A DNA stretch of 64,000 bases from Heterohyrax brucei (taxonomy: Eukaryota > Chordata > Mammalia > Hyracoidea > Procaviidae), in contig CM053142.1 in assembly GCA_028571685.1 (NCBI GenBank), positions 70,519,296 to 70,583,295 on the forward strand. The letters run 5' to 3'. The notes beneath the pieces are model-generated. The model was given only the letters and a program-made list of their open reading frames with translations. It had not been told where the DNA came from and did not search any database. Position numbers and translations under genes: made by a program. Below, piece after piece: positions 12,335 through 22,669 of this stretch (positions are counted from its first letter, which is position 1; each line of letters starts with the position of its first letter).

Positions 12335-12735
12335 GTATTAGGGTTCTAGGGCTACCTTAACAAAGTACCACAAACTGCTTGGCTTCAAACAGGAGATTCT
12401 TATTTATTCTCTCATTGTCATGGAGACTGAAAGTCCGAAGTCAGGATATTGACAAGATAATGGTCCATCCAAAGCCCTTCAGAGACTGTGTCCCATGCCT
12501 TTCTCTGAGTTCCTCTTAGCTTACCAGCAGTTCCTGGCATTCCTTGGCTTCTAGAGGCATCGATGGATTTTCGGTTGCCATTACCACATGGTGTTCCTCT
12601 GTTTCAGTGTGTTACTTTGTCTTAATTTGATCAAATCTGCAAAGACCCTATTTCCAAATACGGTCTCCTGTTTGGGTATCGGGGGTTTGGAATTGATCAT
12701 ATCGTTTTGGGAAACACAGTTAAACCTAACAATAG
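12335..12735 (-). repeat. MaLR-like (MLT1-type) LTR, antisense
   Basis: Begins 'gtattagggttctagggcta', then 'aacaaagtaccacaaactgc', and contains 'agaccctatttccaaatacg'. These are the standard landmarks of MLT1-type LTRs read in reverse. It ends near 'ggaaacacagttaaacc'. No internal part is attached. Confidence 0.75.
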
Positions 12736-12984
12736 GATCTGTTCAAATGAAGGACAAATATTAAGGTAAGATGTGGTGGGGCATTTTAGATGGTTGGTTT
12801 GCCTGTGGAGTTGTTTTTACATATTGAATGTGTGTACATTTATTTACATTAAACAGCATCATTTTTTTTACTGTACCACAGTGTATAGAGTACAGCATTT
12901 ACAAAGTTCAGTACTAAAAAGGTGGTTTTTTAAAAAAATAAGATACAAAGAGGCCTTCATGTTCTTTGCAATTTGTGGTCAAAA

Positions 12985-13432
12985 GAGAGAGAGCTAGCTA
13001 GCTGCCACCAAGTCATACCTGACTCATGGTGACCTTATATACAATAGAACAGAGTGTTCCCTGGTCCTACATCATCCTCATGATTGCTGGCATGTTCAGG
13101 TCCGTCGATGCAGCTGTTATGTTATTCTATTTCACCAAGTGTCTCCTTCATTAGTCATGAAGATCTCCCCTAGCAGTTGTTCCCTTCTGATGACATGTCC
13201 AAAGGAAGCAGGTCCACCTGTTCTGTATGATCCATAAGATTTCCATTGGCTGATTTTCAGAAGTTGATAGCCAGGGCTTTCTTCCTAGTCTTAGTCTGGG
13301 TGCTGTGCTGAAACATGTCTACCATGGATGACCCTGCGGCATGTGAAGTCCTGGTAGCATAGCTTCCAGAATCATAGCGACACTCAAGCCAGCCACAGTA
13401 TGACAGAGTAACCATTAGATCTAGTTTACCTT
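12985..13432 (-). repeat. Composite RTE-related SINE, antisense
   Basis: Begins with the reverse of the shared SINE/RTE tail ('gccaccaagtcatacctgac', 'catggtgacctt') and continues through 'gctgattttcagaagttgat' and 'ggatgaccctgcggcatg' to 'gccacagtatgacag'. These belong to a longer afrotherian SINE/RTE-type repeat. Confidence 0.6.
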
Positions 13433-13565
13433 AAATCCTTTGCCTTTCCCTCATCTACTTCCCATTCTGAAAATGAGTGAATCTGTAAAAAACCTTTACA
13501 GTGTTCTGAAATTCCTTATAATCCTGCATAGGCTTGTTAGCTATGAAGAAATGGATAAACTCAAA

Positions 13566-13725
13566 AAACTCAACTGCCGTCAAGTCGGTTGTGACTCATA
13601 GCGACTCTGTAGGTCCATTAGAACTGCCCCCCGATAGTTTCCAGTGAACACTTGGTAGATCTGAACTGCCACCTTTCTGATTAGCAGCCATAGCACTTAA
13701 ACACTACACCAGCAGGGTTTCTGAA
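13566..13725 (-). repeat. AfroSINE, antisense
   Basis: Full-length reverse copy from 'aactgccgtcaagtcggttg' to 'cactacaccagcagggtttc'. Confidence 0.92.
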
Positions 13726-14119
13726 TAGTTAAATAGGATTATGTGTATTTGGAATAATAGGATCAGTAGTGACATAAAGCTGGACTTACTGATGATAATC
13801 ATTTGTCTAAATAGGCAGTGAATTTTCTTTTTAAAAAACTAAAAGTCACCTTTACTAGAAAAAAAAGTTTGAAAAACAAAGATGAGAATATGAGGAGGCA
13901 GAGAAACTAGAATACAATAGTTTTATGCAAATGAAACGTGTCTTCTGTGTGTGTCAGCCATTCCCTCCCACTACTAGATATTTTTGTAAGCATTGCTCTG
14001 CCTTTTTAAAAAAAAAAAAAAAAAAGACAACACGTGTACCCTAAAAAAAAAATACTAGGACAGTACAGTTAGGAAAATACCTTGCAGGGGAGAGGAGTGA
14101 CTGACAAACAAATATAAAA
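13726..14119. other. Intergenic sequence, no feature recognised
   Basis: AT-rich, with a 19-base A-run near 14,010. No gene or recognisable transposon. Confidence 0.6.
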
Positions 14120-14310
14120 GGTACATGTCATATATGTAAAGTATGCTAATAGAAAAGGAACAACTAGAATGAAAATGATGTGAATGATGATGGTGTGAAG
14201 AATGTAACCAGTGCCACTGAACAATTTGTATAAAAATGGTTGAATGGGAACCTAAACTGCTGTGTTAACCTTCACCAAAAACAGACACACACACACAAAT
14301 ATTATTTTAA
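14120..14310 (+). repeat. Old L1 3' end
   Basis: The series 'gatggtgtgaagaatgtaac', 'agtgccactgaacaatttgt' and 'aaaaatggttgaatggg' is the well-known 3' terminal pattern of old mammalian L1 elements. A similar copy lies at 28,340-28,460. Confidence 0.6.
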
Positions 14311-16639
14311 AAATTTCTTTGTGGTATGTAGAAATGTTAAAGCTTCAAACTGAAAGAAGATGACTGACCTGAATCTTATTAATCTGAATCAAAATTGTAT
14401 GACTTACTCCCTAATTTATTGAAAATTTAACCTAGAGCCCAAAAGTAAGAGCATGTTCAATGTTGTTTTAAGTATTCTGGTAAAATAATTTAGAACTTTT
14501 TTTGTGATATTGAACAAAGTTTTTATCTTCATTCTCCCCCCCTCCATGTTGTTTTTCTGGCTAAAATGAAACAGTTGTCTGTATTATAGTATTGTTAACG
14601 ATTAATATTAATGATACATTTATGCGAGCCCGATTTTACTGTATTAACTGTGATGACTAGTGTTTAAAATTGGACTGATTTTTTTCTATAAAATATAAAT
14701 TATTTCTATATATAGTACAATTTATATTAGTCCGTGGGACAGTATGCTTAACTCAACGTATAGATAAAACTGAGGGATAAAGAAAACAAAGTGTTTGCTG
14801 TTGTGGGCAACATTTGATGGATTAAAAATTTTATGGGTTTTAAGCTTAACTGTAATTTTTCACCCACTAGAGAGAGTTCTACTCCAGGAAGTTAAAATAC
14901 TCATTTACCCAAACAAGTAAATTTGGGAAGTACCATTGAACTTGTGAAACAGTAATGGAGATTGTTTTTAATTTTTATAATGGTATGAACATTAAACATC
15001 TATCAAGTTACAATTTGAGATTATTCCTTTCTGAATTTAGAGTAGTCACCAAGACAGAGTACTATAATTACAAAAAAAACGATAATGGTTTTTGGTAGTC
15101 TAGCCAATTTATAATAATGTCAGATTATTTAGGTTTTTTTTTTTTTTCTTCTTTATTTTCTTTCTCTTTTTAAATCTTAACTACAGAGACTGTAATTTTT
15201 ATTTTAAATTTAAATCTCTGATGTATGTGAGTGTATGTGGTTTCTTTCCCTAGGTTTGTTTGAAGTAACCAGTGATACCTTTTTGCGTACCTTTCATCAA
15301 GAGAGAGCAGATGAAGATAAATTTCACTGTATTGTTTTTTTCAAGTGGAGGATAGAAACAAACAAAAGAAGGAAGCAGTACTTGGGCTTGACTCGATGTA
15401 TGTTCTAAAATAAAAATACTGTGAACTAGAAATGAAATGACCTGGAGTGTGACTCTGTCTTTTGCCAGCTGTTTTTATGCTATCCATCCCGCACTTTATT
15501 CATTGCAGTCTAGATGCTAGACTTGAAGCCTGATTCCATTGTGTAATTCCCTTACTTTATTCCTTTTGGATGATGAAATTTTTGAGTCTTTTGCTTCTTA
15601 ACCGACAGATCTCTGTGTAACATGATCTTAAACTTACACACATAGGTAGACCCTCAAATATGTATTAGATGCACTTGCCCTGCCCTTTTCATCACCATTT
15701 TATCAGTGTATGCTGACTAAAGGTCGCTATGTTTTCTGTCTCTGAAGAAATGTAAAAACAACTTCGGGAGGTGTCTGACTTCCTCCAACCCTACTAGGGG
15801 AGGGAGAATCAAGATGAACAACCCAAGGCTGATTGCTGTAAGGCGGAGGCCAGGCACACCTCGTCCACCATTTCTACTAACTGACAACTGTCTCTCCCAC
15901 AGCACTGTCTGCTGAGTTCAGTAATTCATTGCGATGGACATATAGAACTCAGAGACCATACTCACAGTTCTAGAGGTAACAGTTACAGTTCAGGCCCAAG
16001 AACACTCAGGATATGATTCTTCCATCAGGGTAGCCTCTCCCTAGCTGTGTTGGTAGGGATATCTCTCCCCAGCCATGAGTCTGCTCAGAGGCACTCAGCT
16101 TGCTTTGTCTGTGGATGGAAAGTCTACCATGATGACATCTCTTGCTGCTGGGTGTCTCCTGTTGGTCTCTCTTTCCTTGGTGGTTATGGAGTTCTCTCGG
16201 CTCTAAAATTGACTGTCTTTTAGGACAAAACTGATGATTCCCCTTTGGGAATCAATTCCCTATGGAATAGTCTCGTGGGTGGGGGTTATAAGGTCTTGTC
16301 CAGAAAGACCACATACAAAAGTAATTAAGAAATACAATAAGAAAATAAGAAATACAAACTTCTAGCTCAGGTACAGATTTGTAGCTGCCTTGCTTACTAA
16401 ATTGTGATATTTTTATGGCTAGAGTCTGTGTCTGAACTAGTATAACTGCTTTGGAGGAGGGTCTGATAATATGTGTCTTCAGAGGCAGCCCTGGTACTTT
16501 TCACGAAGAATGGGGATTTGCAGTTAGTTACTTAAATCAAACTTGATTTCTTTCACTTACTGGCTGCATGGTCTTCAGAGAAGTCACCATATAGTATTTG
16601 TGAAAGTGCAAGCGATTACACTTTGCAAGTTTAATGTGT
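14311..16639. other. Intergenic sequence, no gene established
   Basis: No recognised repeat or coding exon. An acceptor-like 'tttctttccctag' at 15,242-15,254 followed within 160 bp by AATAAA at 15,409 is treated as a finding. The block 15,960-16,320 has the look of an interspersed repeat but I could not name it. Confidence 0.4.
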
Positions 16640-16812
16640 AACTTAGCTGGTGGTGATTTGGCGCTTGGCTGCTAACCACAAGGTGGCAATTTGAATCTCT
16701 TCTCCTGTAATGGCTTTATGGGAGCGTCCATGAAATTGGACAGCCTTGGAAACCGTGTAGCACAGTTCTGTTGCTGCAAGTTGAAATCAGCTAGACAGCA
16801 GTGGCTTGTAGT
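16640..16812 (+). repeat. Old AfroSINE
   Basis: Diverged + copy: 'ggcgcttggctgctaaccac', then 'agttgaaatcagctagacag' and 'cagtggcttg'. Confidence 0.7.
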
Positions 16813-17097
16813 GCATGTGCTAAACATATAATTGATAAATTTAATAAATGCTAACTGTCCTTGAATTCTCAGAAGAAAGGACTGTATATCTTTTACAGAA
16901 AACTAGACATTGAAAACACTGTAACGAATGATTTTACTCTTGAGCACATGGGGTCACAGACTGGTTGGGGGGATCATTTTTCTTGGTTTTGTCCTTTAAT
17001 TAGATCTGTGTAGGCTCCAGTTGAGCATGTTTTACAATGAAATAAACCAGTAAATAAAGCAAAGCAGGTCTCTGCATAGCTACTTGTAGTGATTTGA

Positions 17098-17208
17098 TGG
17101 AAACCGTGGTTGGCATAGTGGTTCAATACAATGGCTGCTAACCAAAAGATCAGCAGTTCAGATCCACCAGGTGTTCCTTAGAAACTCCATGGAGTAGTGA
17201 TGTATCCC
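17098..17208 (+). repeat. AfroSINE, 3' truncated
   Basis: Head half only: 'ggcatagtggttcaatacaa', 'ggctgctaaccaaaagatca' and 'gttcagatccaccaggtgtt'. Confidence 0.88.
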
Positions 17209-17375
17209 TATGTCTTGTGAGTAAAATGTAGGTTTTTCACTTAAAACAGTTTAAATTTTAGCTGTACCATGTTCTATAATTATGGGCAAGTTAGACTGCC
17301 AATTTTTATGTCTCTAAAAGATAATCATCAATTTCTTTTAATAGAATTAAATAATTCTAATAGTATGTGGAATAT

Positions 17376-17860
17376 TGTTAGGTACTGTTAATTTCGACTC
17401 CTAGCTACCCTTTGTTACAACAATGAAGCAATGCCCAGTCCTGCAGCATCCTCAGAATTGGCTGTGGTTGAGCCTGTGGCTGCAACAACTGTGTCTGTTT
17501 CATTGAAGGTCTTTACTCTTTCACATGATGTCTTTTTCCAGAAACTGTTCCTGCCTGGTTATGGGTCCCAACCCTGTGAGATTAAGTCATGCCACCTTTG
17601 CTTCTGTGGAGCATTCTGGCTGGCAGTTGGTTCTACTGGCAGACCATGGTATATTCATTATTTCCCAACACCACAATTCCAAGGCGTCACTTCTTCAGTC
17701 TTCCCTGACTCATCGTCCAGCTCTCAGATGTGTGTGAGGCAGTTGAAACTACCGTGGTTTGGGTCAGGCTATCCGTAGTCGTCAAGGCAACATCTCTAAC
17801 ACTTTAAAGAGGTCTCCTGCAGCAGATCTGCCTAAGGAGGTAGGACTTGGATTTCTTCAC
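17376..17860 (-). repeat. RTE LINE 3' fragment, antisense
   Basis: Reverse of the RTE 3' end: 'ttaatttcgactcctagcta' (shared tail), 'gcccagtcctgcagcatcct', 'gcttctgtggagcattctgg' and 'ccaacaccacaattccaagg'. The open frame at 17,431-17,778 is only this repeat read the wrong way. Confidence 0.8.
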
Positions 17861-18400
17861 TTCTGTTTCCATGGGTACTTACTGTGAATCCAAATAAAAT
17901 GAAATCCTTGACTGGGTGACATGGCCACAGTGAGGACCAACCTTACGGCTTGGGTGCAGGGCTTGTGAGCCTGAGAGAGGAGGTGTATGCAAACAGCCAA
18001 ACACGGCTGGAGTGCCTGACGACAGGTTCGCAAATAGCGTGTCTGGCCTTGGCGATTCTGACCTTTGTACACCAGGCCTGTGTGTTTTCCTCCTCGGGAG
18101 GAAAGGTCATATGAGGAAGTGGCCTGTGATAACTGTTTGGGTAGGGAGGCACGAGACTTTTATTTCTTACCTCCCAAACCCTGTTCAAAATCAGACCTTG
18201 TTTACTGCTCATATGCATGCTGTAGTCATTAAATAAATACGAGCTGCCTGATGCCAGGCCAGAGTTGGAGCATCAGAGTTGCCGCCCTCCTCCTCACCGA
18301 CAAGTGTTTCTGTGTGGCATTCTTCATCGGCACCGATCACCCCTGGGCAGTGCAAACCCGTGGAGACTACACTTGACAACTTCAGTATTTTTTCCATTTA
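17861..18400 (+). repeat. Possible LTR-like element
   Basis: A moderately CpG-containing block with 'ggccagagttggagcatcag' shortly after an AATAAA near 18,231 and then 'ttcatcggcaccgatcaccc'. A polyadenylation signal followed by a GC-richer segment resembles the R-U5 part of a retroviral LTR. Several overlapping open frames on both strands are short and unlike known proteins. This could equally be unique sequence. Confidence 0.3.
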
Positions 18401-18974
18401 TGGTGATACCGCTTAATGGTGCAGTTGTGAGGATTTTTGTTTTATGTAGTCCTTGATCTTCAGGAATACTGAGAGTTAAATTTTTCTTCTAGAATGTCCC
18501 CTTTGCATTGGGAGACCCCCCCAAAAAACTCACAGTGACAATCTGTGCCCTCCATTAGCCTGTCAGTCTACTGGGACATGAATTGTTCACATACTTGTGA
18601 ACAATTAAATTTGCAAGATATGCTGAAATTAGGTGCAAAACTGAATGGTATGAGAAGGAACGCTTACAGGGGAAAAATACTAATTGACTTGTAGGCCAAA
18701 GTCAAGCCACGTGCCAAGTAGGAATGCCTAAAAAAAAAAACATGGGACTTGAATTAGACCTATGAAGATACTACGTGAGTATTTTGTTTCACAGTTTTTT
18801 ATGCCCTTTCATATTTGTAAGTAGCCTTAGTAAGAATCCTATAAATACAGCTGAATCTTGATTTCTAGACAGAGAAAACACTTAGGTGGAAAGCCCACTG
18901 TGATCAAAGCGACAGATGTTGAGGAAAATGGTGAAGTAATGGTTTATCTGGAACATGCTTAGAGAAAGTAAGGC
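18401..18974. other. Intergenic sequence, no feature recognised
   Basis: AT-rich. I see no gene and no clear repeat. Confidence 0.5.
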
Positions 18975-19330
18975 TGAACAGGTTTTGCATGTGTCTGGAA
19001 CTGTTGTAGACACGAGATAGTGTGGTGAACCAGTCAAGCAGAAGCCCCACCCTCATGGTGTTTCTTTCCTTGTGAAGCAGTAGGCAGTTTACAGAGTAAA
19101 CTAGTATAACTTCAAATAGTGACAACTGGAGGAAAAAAAGGAATAGGGAATAACAGGTTGCTAGTTTAGATGGAGTGGAAAGGGAAGTTTGAGTGAAGAT
19201 CTGAATGATAAAAGGAGGAAATAACAGAAGGAAGACTTCAGGGAAAGAAAACTACAAATCTTTGAGTACAAGTTTGAGATGCTTGAGAAGCAGTCAGCAG
19301 GACCATATGACTGAGCAAGGGACAGAGAAA
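18975..19330 (+). repeat. Ancient mammal-wide interspersed repeat
   Basis: Resembles a common old mammalian repeat: 'ctggaactgttgtagacacg', 'agccccaccctcatggtgt', 'atagtgacaactggagg', then 'gatctgaatgataaaagg'. The family name cannot be settled by eye. Related head segments lie at 45,625-45,745 and 50,020-50,110. Confidence 0.45.
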
Positions 19331-19467
19331 ATGGAAAAGTTTTCTTAGACACAGTTTATTCCAGACCTTAAATAATGACAGCATCGAAGAAAGTAAAATA
19401 TTGAATTTGGTGTTTTAAGAAGATTGGTTCAATGCCAAAAGTATTTTGGGACTTTGTGAATGTAGAA

Positions 19468-19625
19468 ACCCAGGTCTAGTAGCTGCAGCTGCTAACCCAA
19501 AGGTCAGTAGTTCAGAACCACTAGGCACTCCTTGGAAGCCATATAGAGCAGTTCTGCTGTGTCCTGCAGGGTCCGTATGAGTTAGAAACAACCAGATGGC
19601 AGTGGGTTGGTTTTTGTTTGGGGTT
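19468..19625 (+). repeat. AfroSINE
   Basis: Full-length + copy: 'gcagctgctaacccaaaggt' to 'agatggcagtgggttggttt'. Confidence 0.92.
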
Positions 19626-19639
19626 AGAAAATGGAAGCA

Positions 19640-20690
19640 AGGGATTTTATCAGTCAGGCTGTGATGATGATGATAACATGGAGTCATCTGCAAAAGGATA
19701 AATACTGTGTGAGACCACTGTTACAAGGACTTAAGGTTTATGCACAGAGGAAAAGAATCTTTGATGGTTACAAGAGTGGGGAAGGAGGGAGAAGGTTATT
19801 CATAGCATAGATAGTAGATGAGAATTGGGTTAGTTGAACGGTGTGACAGCATGCAATAGAAGAGAAGTTAGGACCACTGGATTGTACCAAAAGCTAAAAG
19901 ATTTTCTAAATGCAACTGAACATTTTAAAGGTCAGAATACCAGAGATAGGTTTGGGGACCACTTTTTAAAGGGATATCTAGGCTAATTGGTGTAACTTTT
20001 TTTACAGAATATGTTCTGCATATCAGTTTGGTGAGTGGCTTCTGTGGTTTTAAAAGGTAGCAAGCAGCCATCTAAGTAACATCAACTTGTCCCTATCCAT
20101 GTCGAGCAGAGGAGAATGAAAGACATCAAGGACATGAAGAAAATATGATTCAAAGACTACATCAGCGTAAGATCAGAAGGACTAGATGGTGCCTGGCCAC
20201 CACCAGTGACTGCCCTGGCAGAGAACCCAAATGTAAAGTAACTGTTGTATTGGGGAAAGAATAGGTGTGCAGAACTAGAATTCTATTAAAGAGCAGACTT
20301 GATGGTCCATCAGACTAGAGGTTGTCCAGAGGACATGACTTCCAGACTCCCAGAGCTGAAACCAGTACCAAAGCCAACTCTTCAGACAAAGATTAGACTA
20401 GAGTGATGCTGGCAAAGAATATGCTTCTTAAATATATACATGAGGTTTCCTGAGCAGCTCTTCCCTAGAGGCGAGATGAGAAGGTAGAGGGGTAGAAATT
20501 GGCTGAAAGGATACAGGAAGTATAGGATAGGAAAGAGGAGTTTGCTGCCATGAGGCGGTGCTGGAATAGAGCTGTTTTAAGAGTCGCGTAGTGGTGTGTG
20601 TTAGGGATTTCATAGAGCAAATTGATTTGGATTGTAAACTTTTACTTAAAGCACAATTACATATGTATATTTAAAATACGATGGTCTGGG
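19640..20690 (+). repeat. Afrotherian L1 3' UTR
   Basis: Parallels the L1 3' UTR at 26,400-27,400: 'ggctaattggtgtaac', 'ttggtgagtggcttctgtgg', 'gtgcctggccaccaccagtg', 'gccaactcttcagacaaaga', then 'gatgagaaggtagaggggta'. It is non-coding and older than the 24.9-27.4 kb copy. Confidence 0.7.
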
Positions 20691-20780
20691 AATGGAAACA
20701 AGCTAGATTTGTTAAGATTCCTGCAGGAATTTGGATTTGAGATTCACATGCAATGTTTGTGATAATTAGCATTTGAACTA

Positions 20781-20808
20781 TACTGTTGCAGTATATACTG
20801 CAACAGTA
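20781..20808. repeat. 28-bp perfect palindrome
   Basis: The 28 bases are identical to their own reverse complement. The centre is 'gtatatac' and the arms are 'tactgttgca' and 'tgcaacagta'. It abuts the 5' edge of the RTE copy that starts near 20,809. Confidence 0.95.
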
Positions 20809-22066
20809 GATTGACAAGGAACTGCCAAAAATTCAGGCTGGATTTAGAAGAGAACCTGGAACCAGGGATATCATTGTTGATGTCAGGTGGATCTTGGCTG
20901 AAAGCAAAGACTACCAGAAAGATGTTTACTTGTGTTTCATTTAACTATGCAAAGGCATTCGACTGTGTGGATCATAATAAATTATGACTAGCATTGCAGA
21001 GAATGGGAATTCCAGAACACCTAATTGTGCTCTTAAGAAATCTTTATATGGATCAAGAGGCATTGTGCAAACAGAACAAGGGGACACTGCATGGTTTAAA
21101 GTCAGGAAAGGTGTATGTCAGGGTTGTATACTTTCACCATAACTTTTCAGTCTGTATGCCAAGCAAACAACCTGAGAGGCTGGATTCTACCAGGAGGAAC
21201 GAGGTATCAGGATTGGAGGATGGCTCATTAACAACCTACATTATGCAGACGACGACACCTTACTTGCTGAAAGTGAAGTAGATTTGAAACACGGATGAAG
21301 ATCAAGGACCACAGTCTTCAGTATGGACTGCGTTTCAACATCAAGAAAACAAAAATCCTCAAAACTGGACCAGTGAGCAACGTTGTCATAAGTCGAGAAA
21401 AGATTGAGGTTGTCAAGGATTTCATTTTATTTGGGTCCACAGTCAGTGACCACGGAAGCAGCAGTCAAGAAATCAAAAGACACATTGCACTGAGAAAATC
21501 TGCTGACAAGGAAGTCTTTCAAATACTGAAAAGTAAAGATGTCACTCTGAAGACTAAAGTGTGCCTGACCCAAGCCATGATATTTTCAGTTGTAACATGT
21601 GCATGGGAAAGCTGGACAGTGAACAAAGAAGACAAAAGAAGAATTGATACCTTTGAACTGTGGTGTTGGAGGAGAATGTTGAGTGTACAATAGACTGCCA
21701 AAAGAACAAACAGATCTGTTCTGGAAGAAGTACAACCAGATTGCTCCTTGGAAGCAAAGATGGCAAGACTGCATCTTACATACTTTGGACATTTTGTCAG
21801 GAATGATCAGTCCCTGGAGAAGGACATCATGCTTGGTAAAGTAGAGAGTCAGTGAAAAAGAGGAAGACCATCAATGAGATGGATTGACACAGTGGCCACA
21901 ACAATGAGTTTAAGCATAAAAACAATTGTAGCGACAACAATGATTTTAAGCATAAAAACGATTATGGACATGGTGCAAGACCAGGCAGTGTTTTGCTTTA
22001 TTGTTCATAGGGTCACTATGAGTTGGAAATGACTCAACATCACCTAACAGCAGCAGCAACATGCAT
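20809..22066 (+). mobile_element. RTE (BovB-clade) LINE, 5' truncated
   Basis: The longest RTE copy in the window. It covers the second half of the reverse transcriptase gene and the 3' end. The tail 'agggtcactatgagttggaa' and 'cacctaacagcagcagcaac' is the part shared with the AfroSINE. There is a 36-bp tandem duplication at 21,900-21,971. The reading frame is broken by many stops and shifts, so the copy is dead. RTE enzymes are thought to mobilise the AfroSINEs through the shared tail. Confidence 0.88.
20820..21693 (+). pseudogene. RTE reverse transcriptase remnant
   Basis: Frames joined by eye show AGFRREPGTRDIIVDVRWIL, a V-QGC-LSP motif near 21,112-21,145, and NNLHYADD, with the YADD catalytic box of reverse transcriptase at 21,242-21,253. 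After it come LLAESEVDLK and, in the frame 21,295-21,693, an intact 132-residue stretch with VVISREKIEVVKDFILFGST and CWRRMLSVQ, the C-terminal part of RTE ORF2. Several stops and at least two frameshifts separate the blocks. It is a fossil of a mobile-element gene and not a host gene. Confidence 0.85.
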
Positions 22067-22345
22067 TTGAACTAAAAGGTTATGTAGAGTAAGACTAGAG
22101 GTGAAGTCACAGACTCCTTCAAGTCAAAATTTGGAAGAGAAGAGAGGCTGACAGAAAGGCAGCCTTTAGAGGGAAGTGGGGAAATAGCAACTTGCACTGA
22201 GGAGAGAGAAAAAAATGAGGCCCTGTAGAAGATGGAAAGAAAAGCCTTTGTTATTGATACTTCATCTCCAGTCCCTGGCTCGCCCAGCTGTACATTGTCA
22301 AGATTGACTCTTGGATCATGTCAATACTGATTCCCTATCCTTAGC

Positions 22346-22564
22346 TTGAATAGAGAGAGGTTCCCTCCTCCTCTTGAGAGTTTACAGTTCAAGTTAGTTT
22401 CTTGTACGAAAATTTATACACACCGTTACATGATCCTAGTTCTCCGTATAATGATGACAGACAGCACACTCTTCTTTTCTACCTCAGATTTCCTTTGTCC
22501 ATTGAACATCCTGTCCCTTTTCTGCCTTCTCATCTCACCTCCAGATAGGAGCTGCCCATTTGGT
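22346..22564 (-). repeat. L1 3' UTR fragment fused to a U6 copy
   Basis: The same antisense L1 3' UTR pattern as at 34,200-34,390: 'tttacagttcaagttagttt', 'tacacaccgttacatgatcc', 'ttgtccattgaacatcctgt' and 'tctcatctcacctccagata'. Its sense direction is the - strand and its 5' break is exactly where the U6 copy ends. Confidence 0.75.
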
Positions 22565-22669
22565 AAAACTGTGGAATGCTTCATCAACTTGTCTGTCATC
22601 CTTGCACAGGGCCCATACTAATCTTCTCTATCATTCCAGTTTTAGTGTCTGTGCTGCAGAAGCAAGCAC
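22565..22669 (-). ncRNA. U6 snRNA pseudogene (part of a U6-L1 chimera)
   Basis: Read on the - strand it starts GTGCTTGCTTCTGCAGCACA, against the U6 start GTGCTCGCTTCGGCAGCACA. It continues through 'gagaagattag' and 'caaggatgac' to 'agcattccacagttttacc', which is the U6 3' end. The whole U6 length of about 105 nt is covered with roughly 15-20 differences, so it is a decayed copy. It has no visible U6 promoter upstream. It runs directly into L1 3' UTR in the same orientation. Confidence 0.88.

Noticed and set aside
17431-18397. Cluster of overlapping frames on both strands.
   Set aside because: The first part is an antisense RTE fragment. The rest shows no protein similarity; at most it may be an LTR.
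21295-21693. 132-codon frame that might be read as an independent gene.
   Set aside because: It is the C-terminal part of a dead RTE reverse transcriptase gene.
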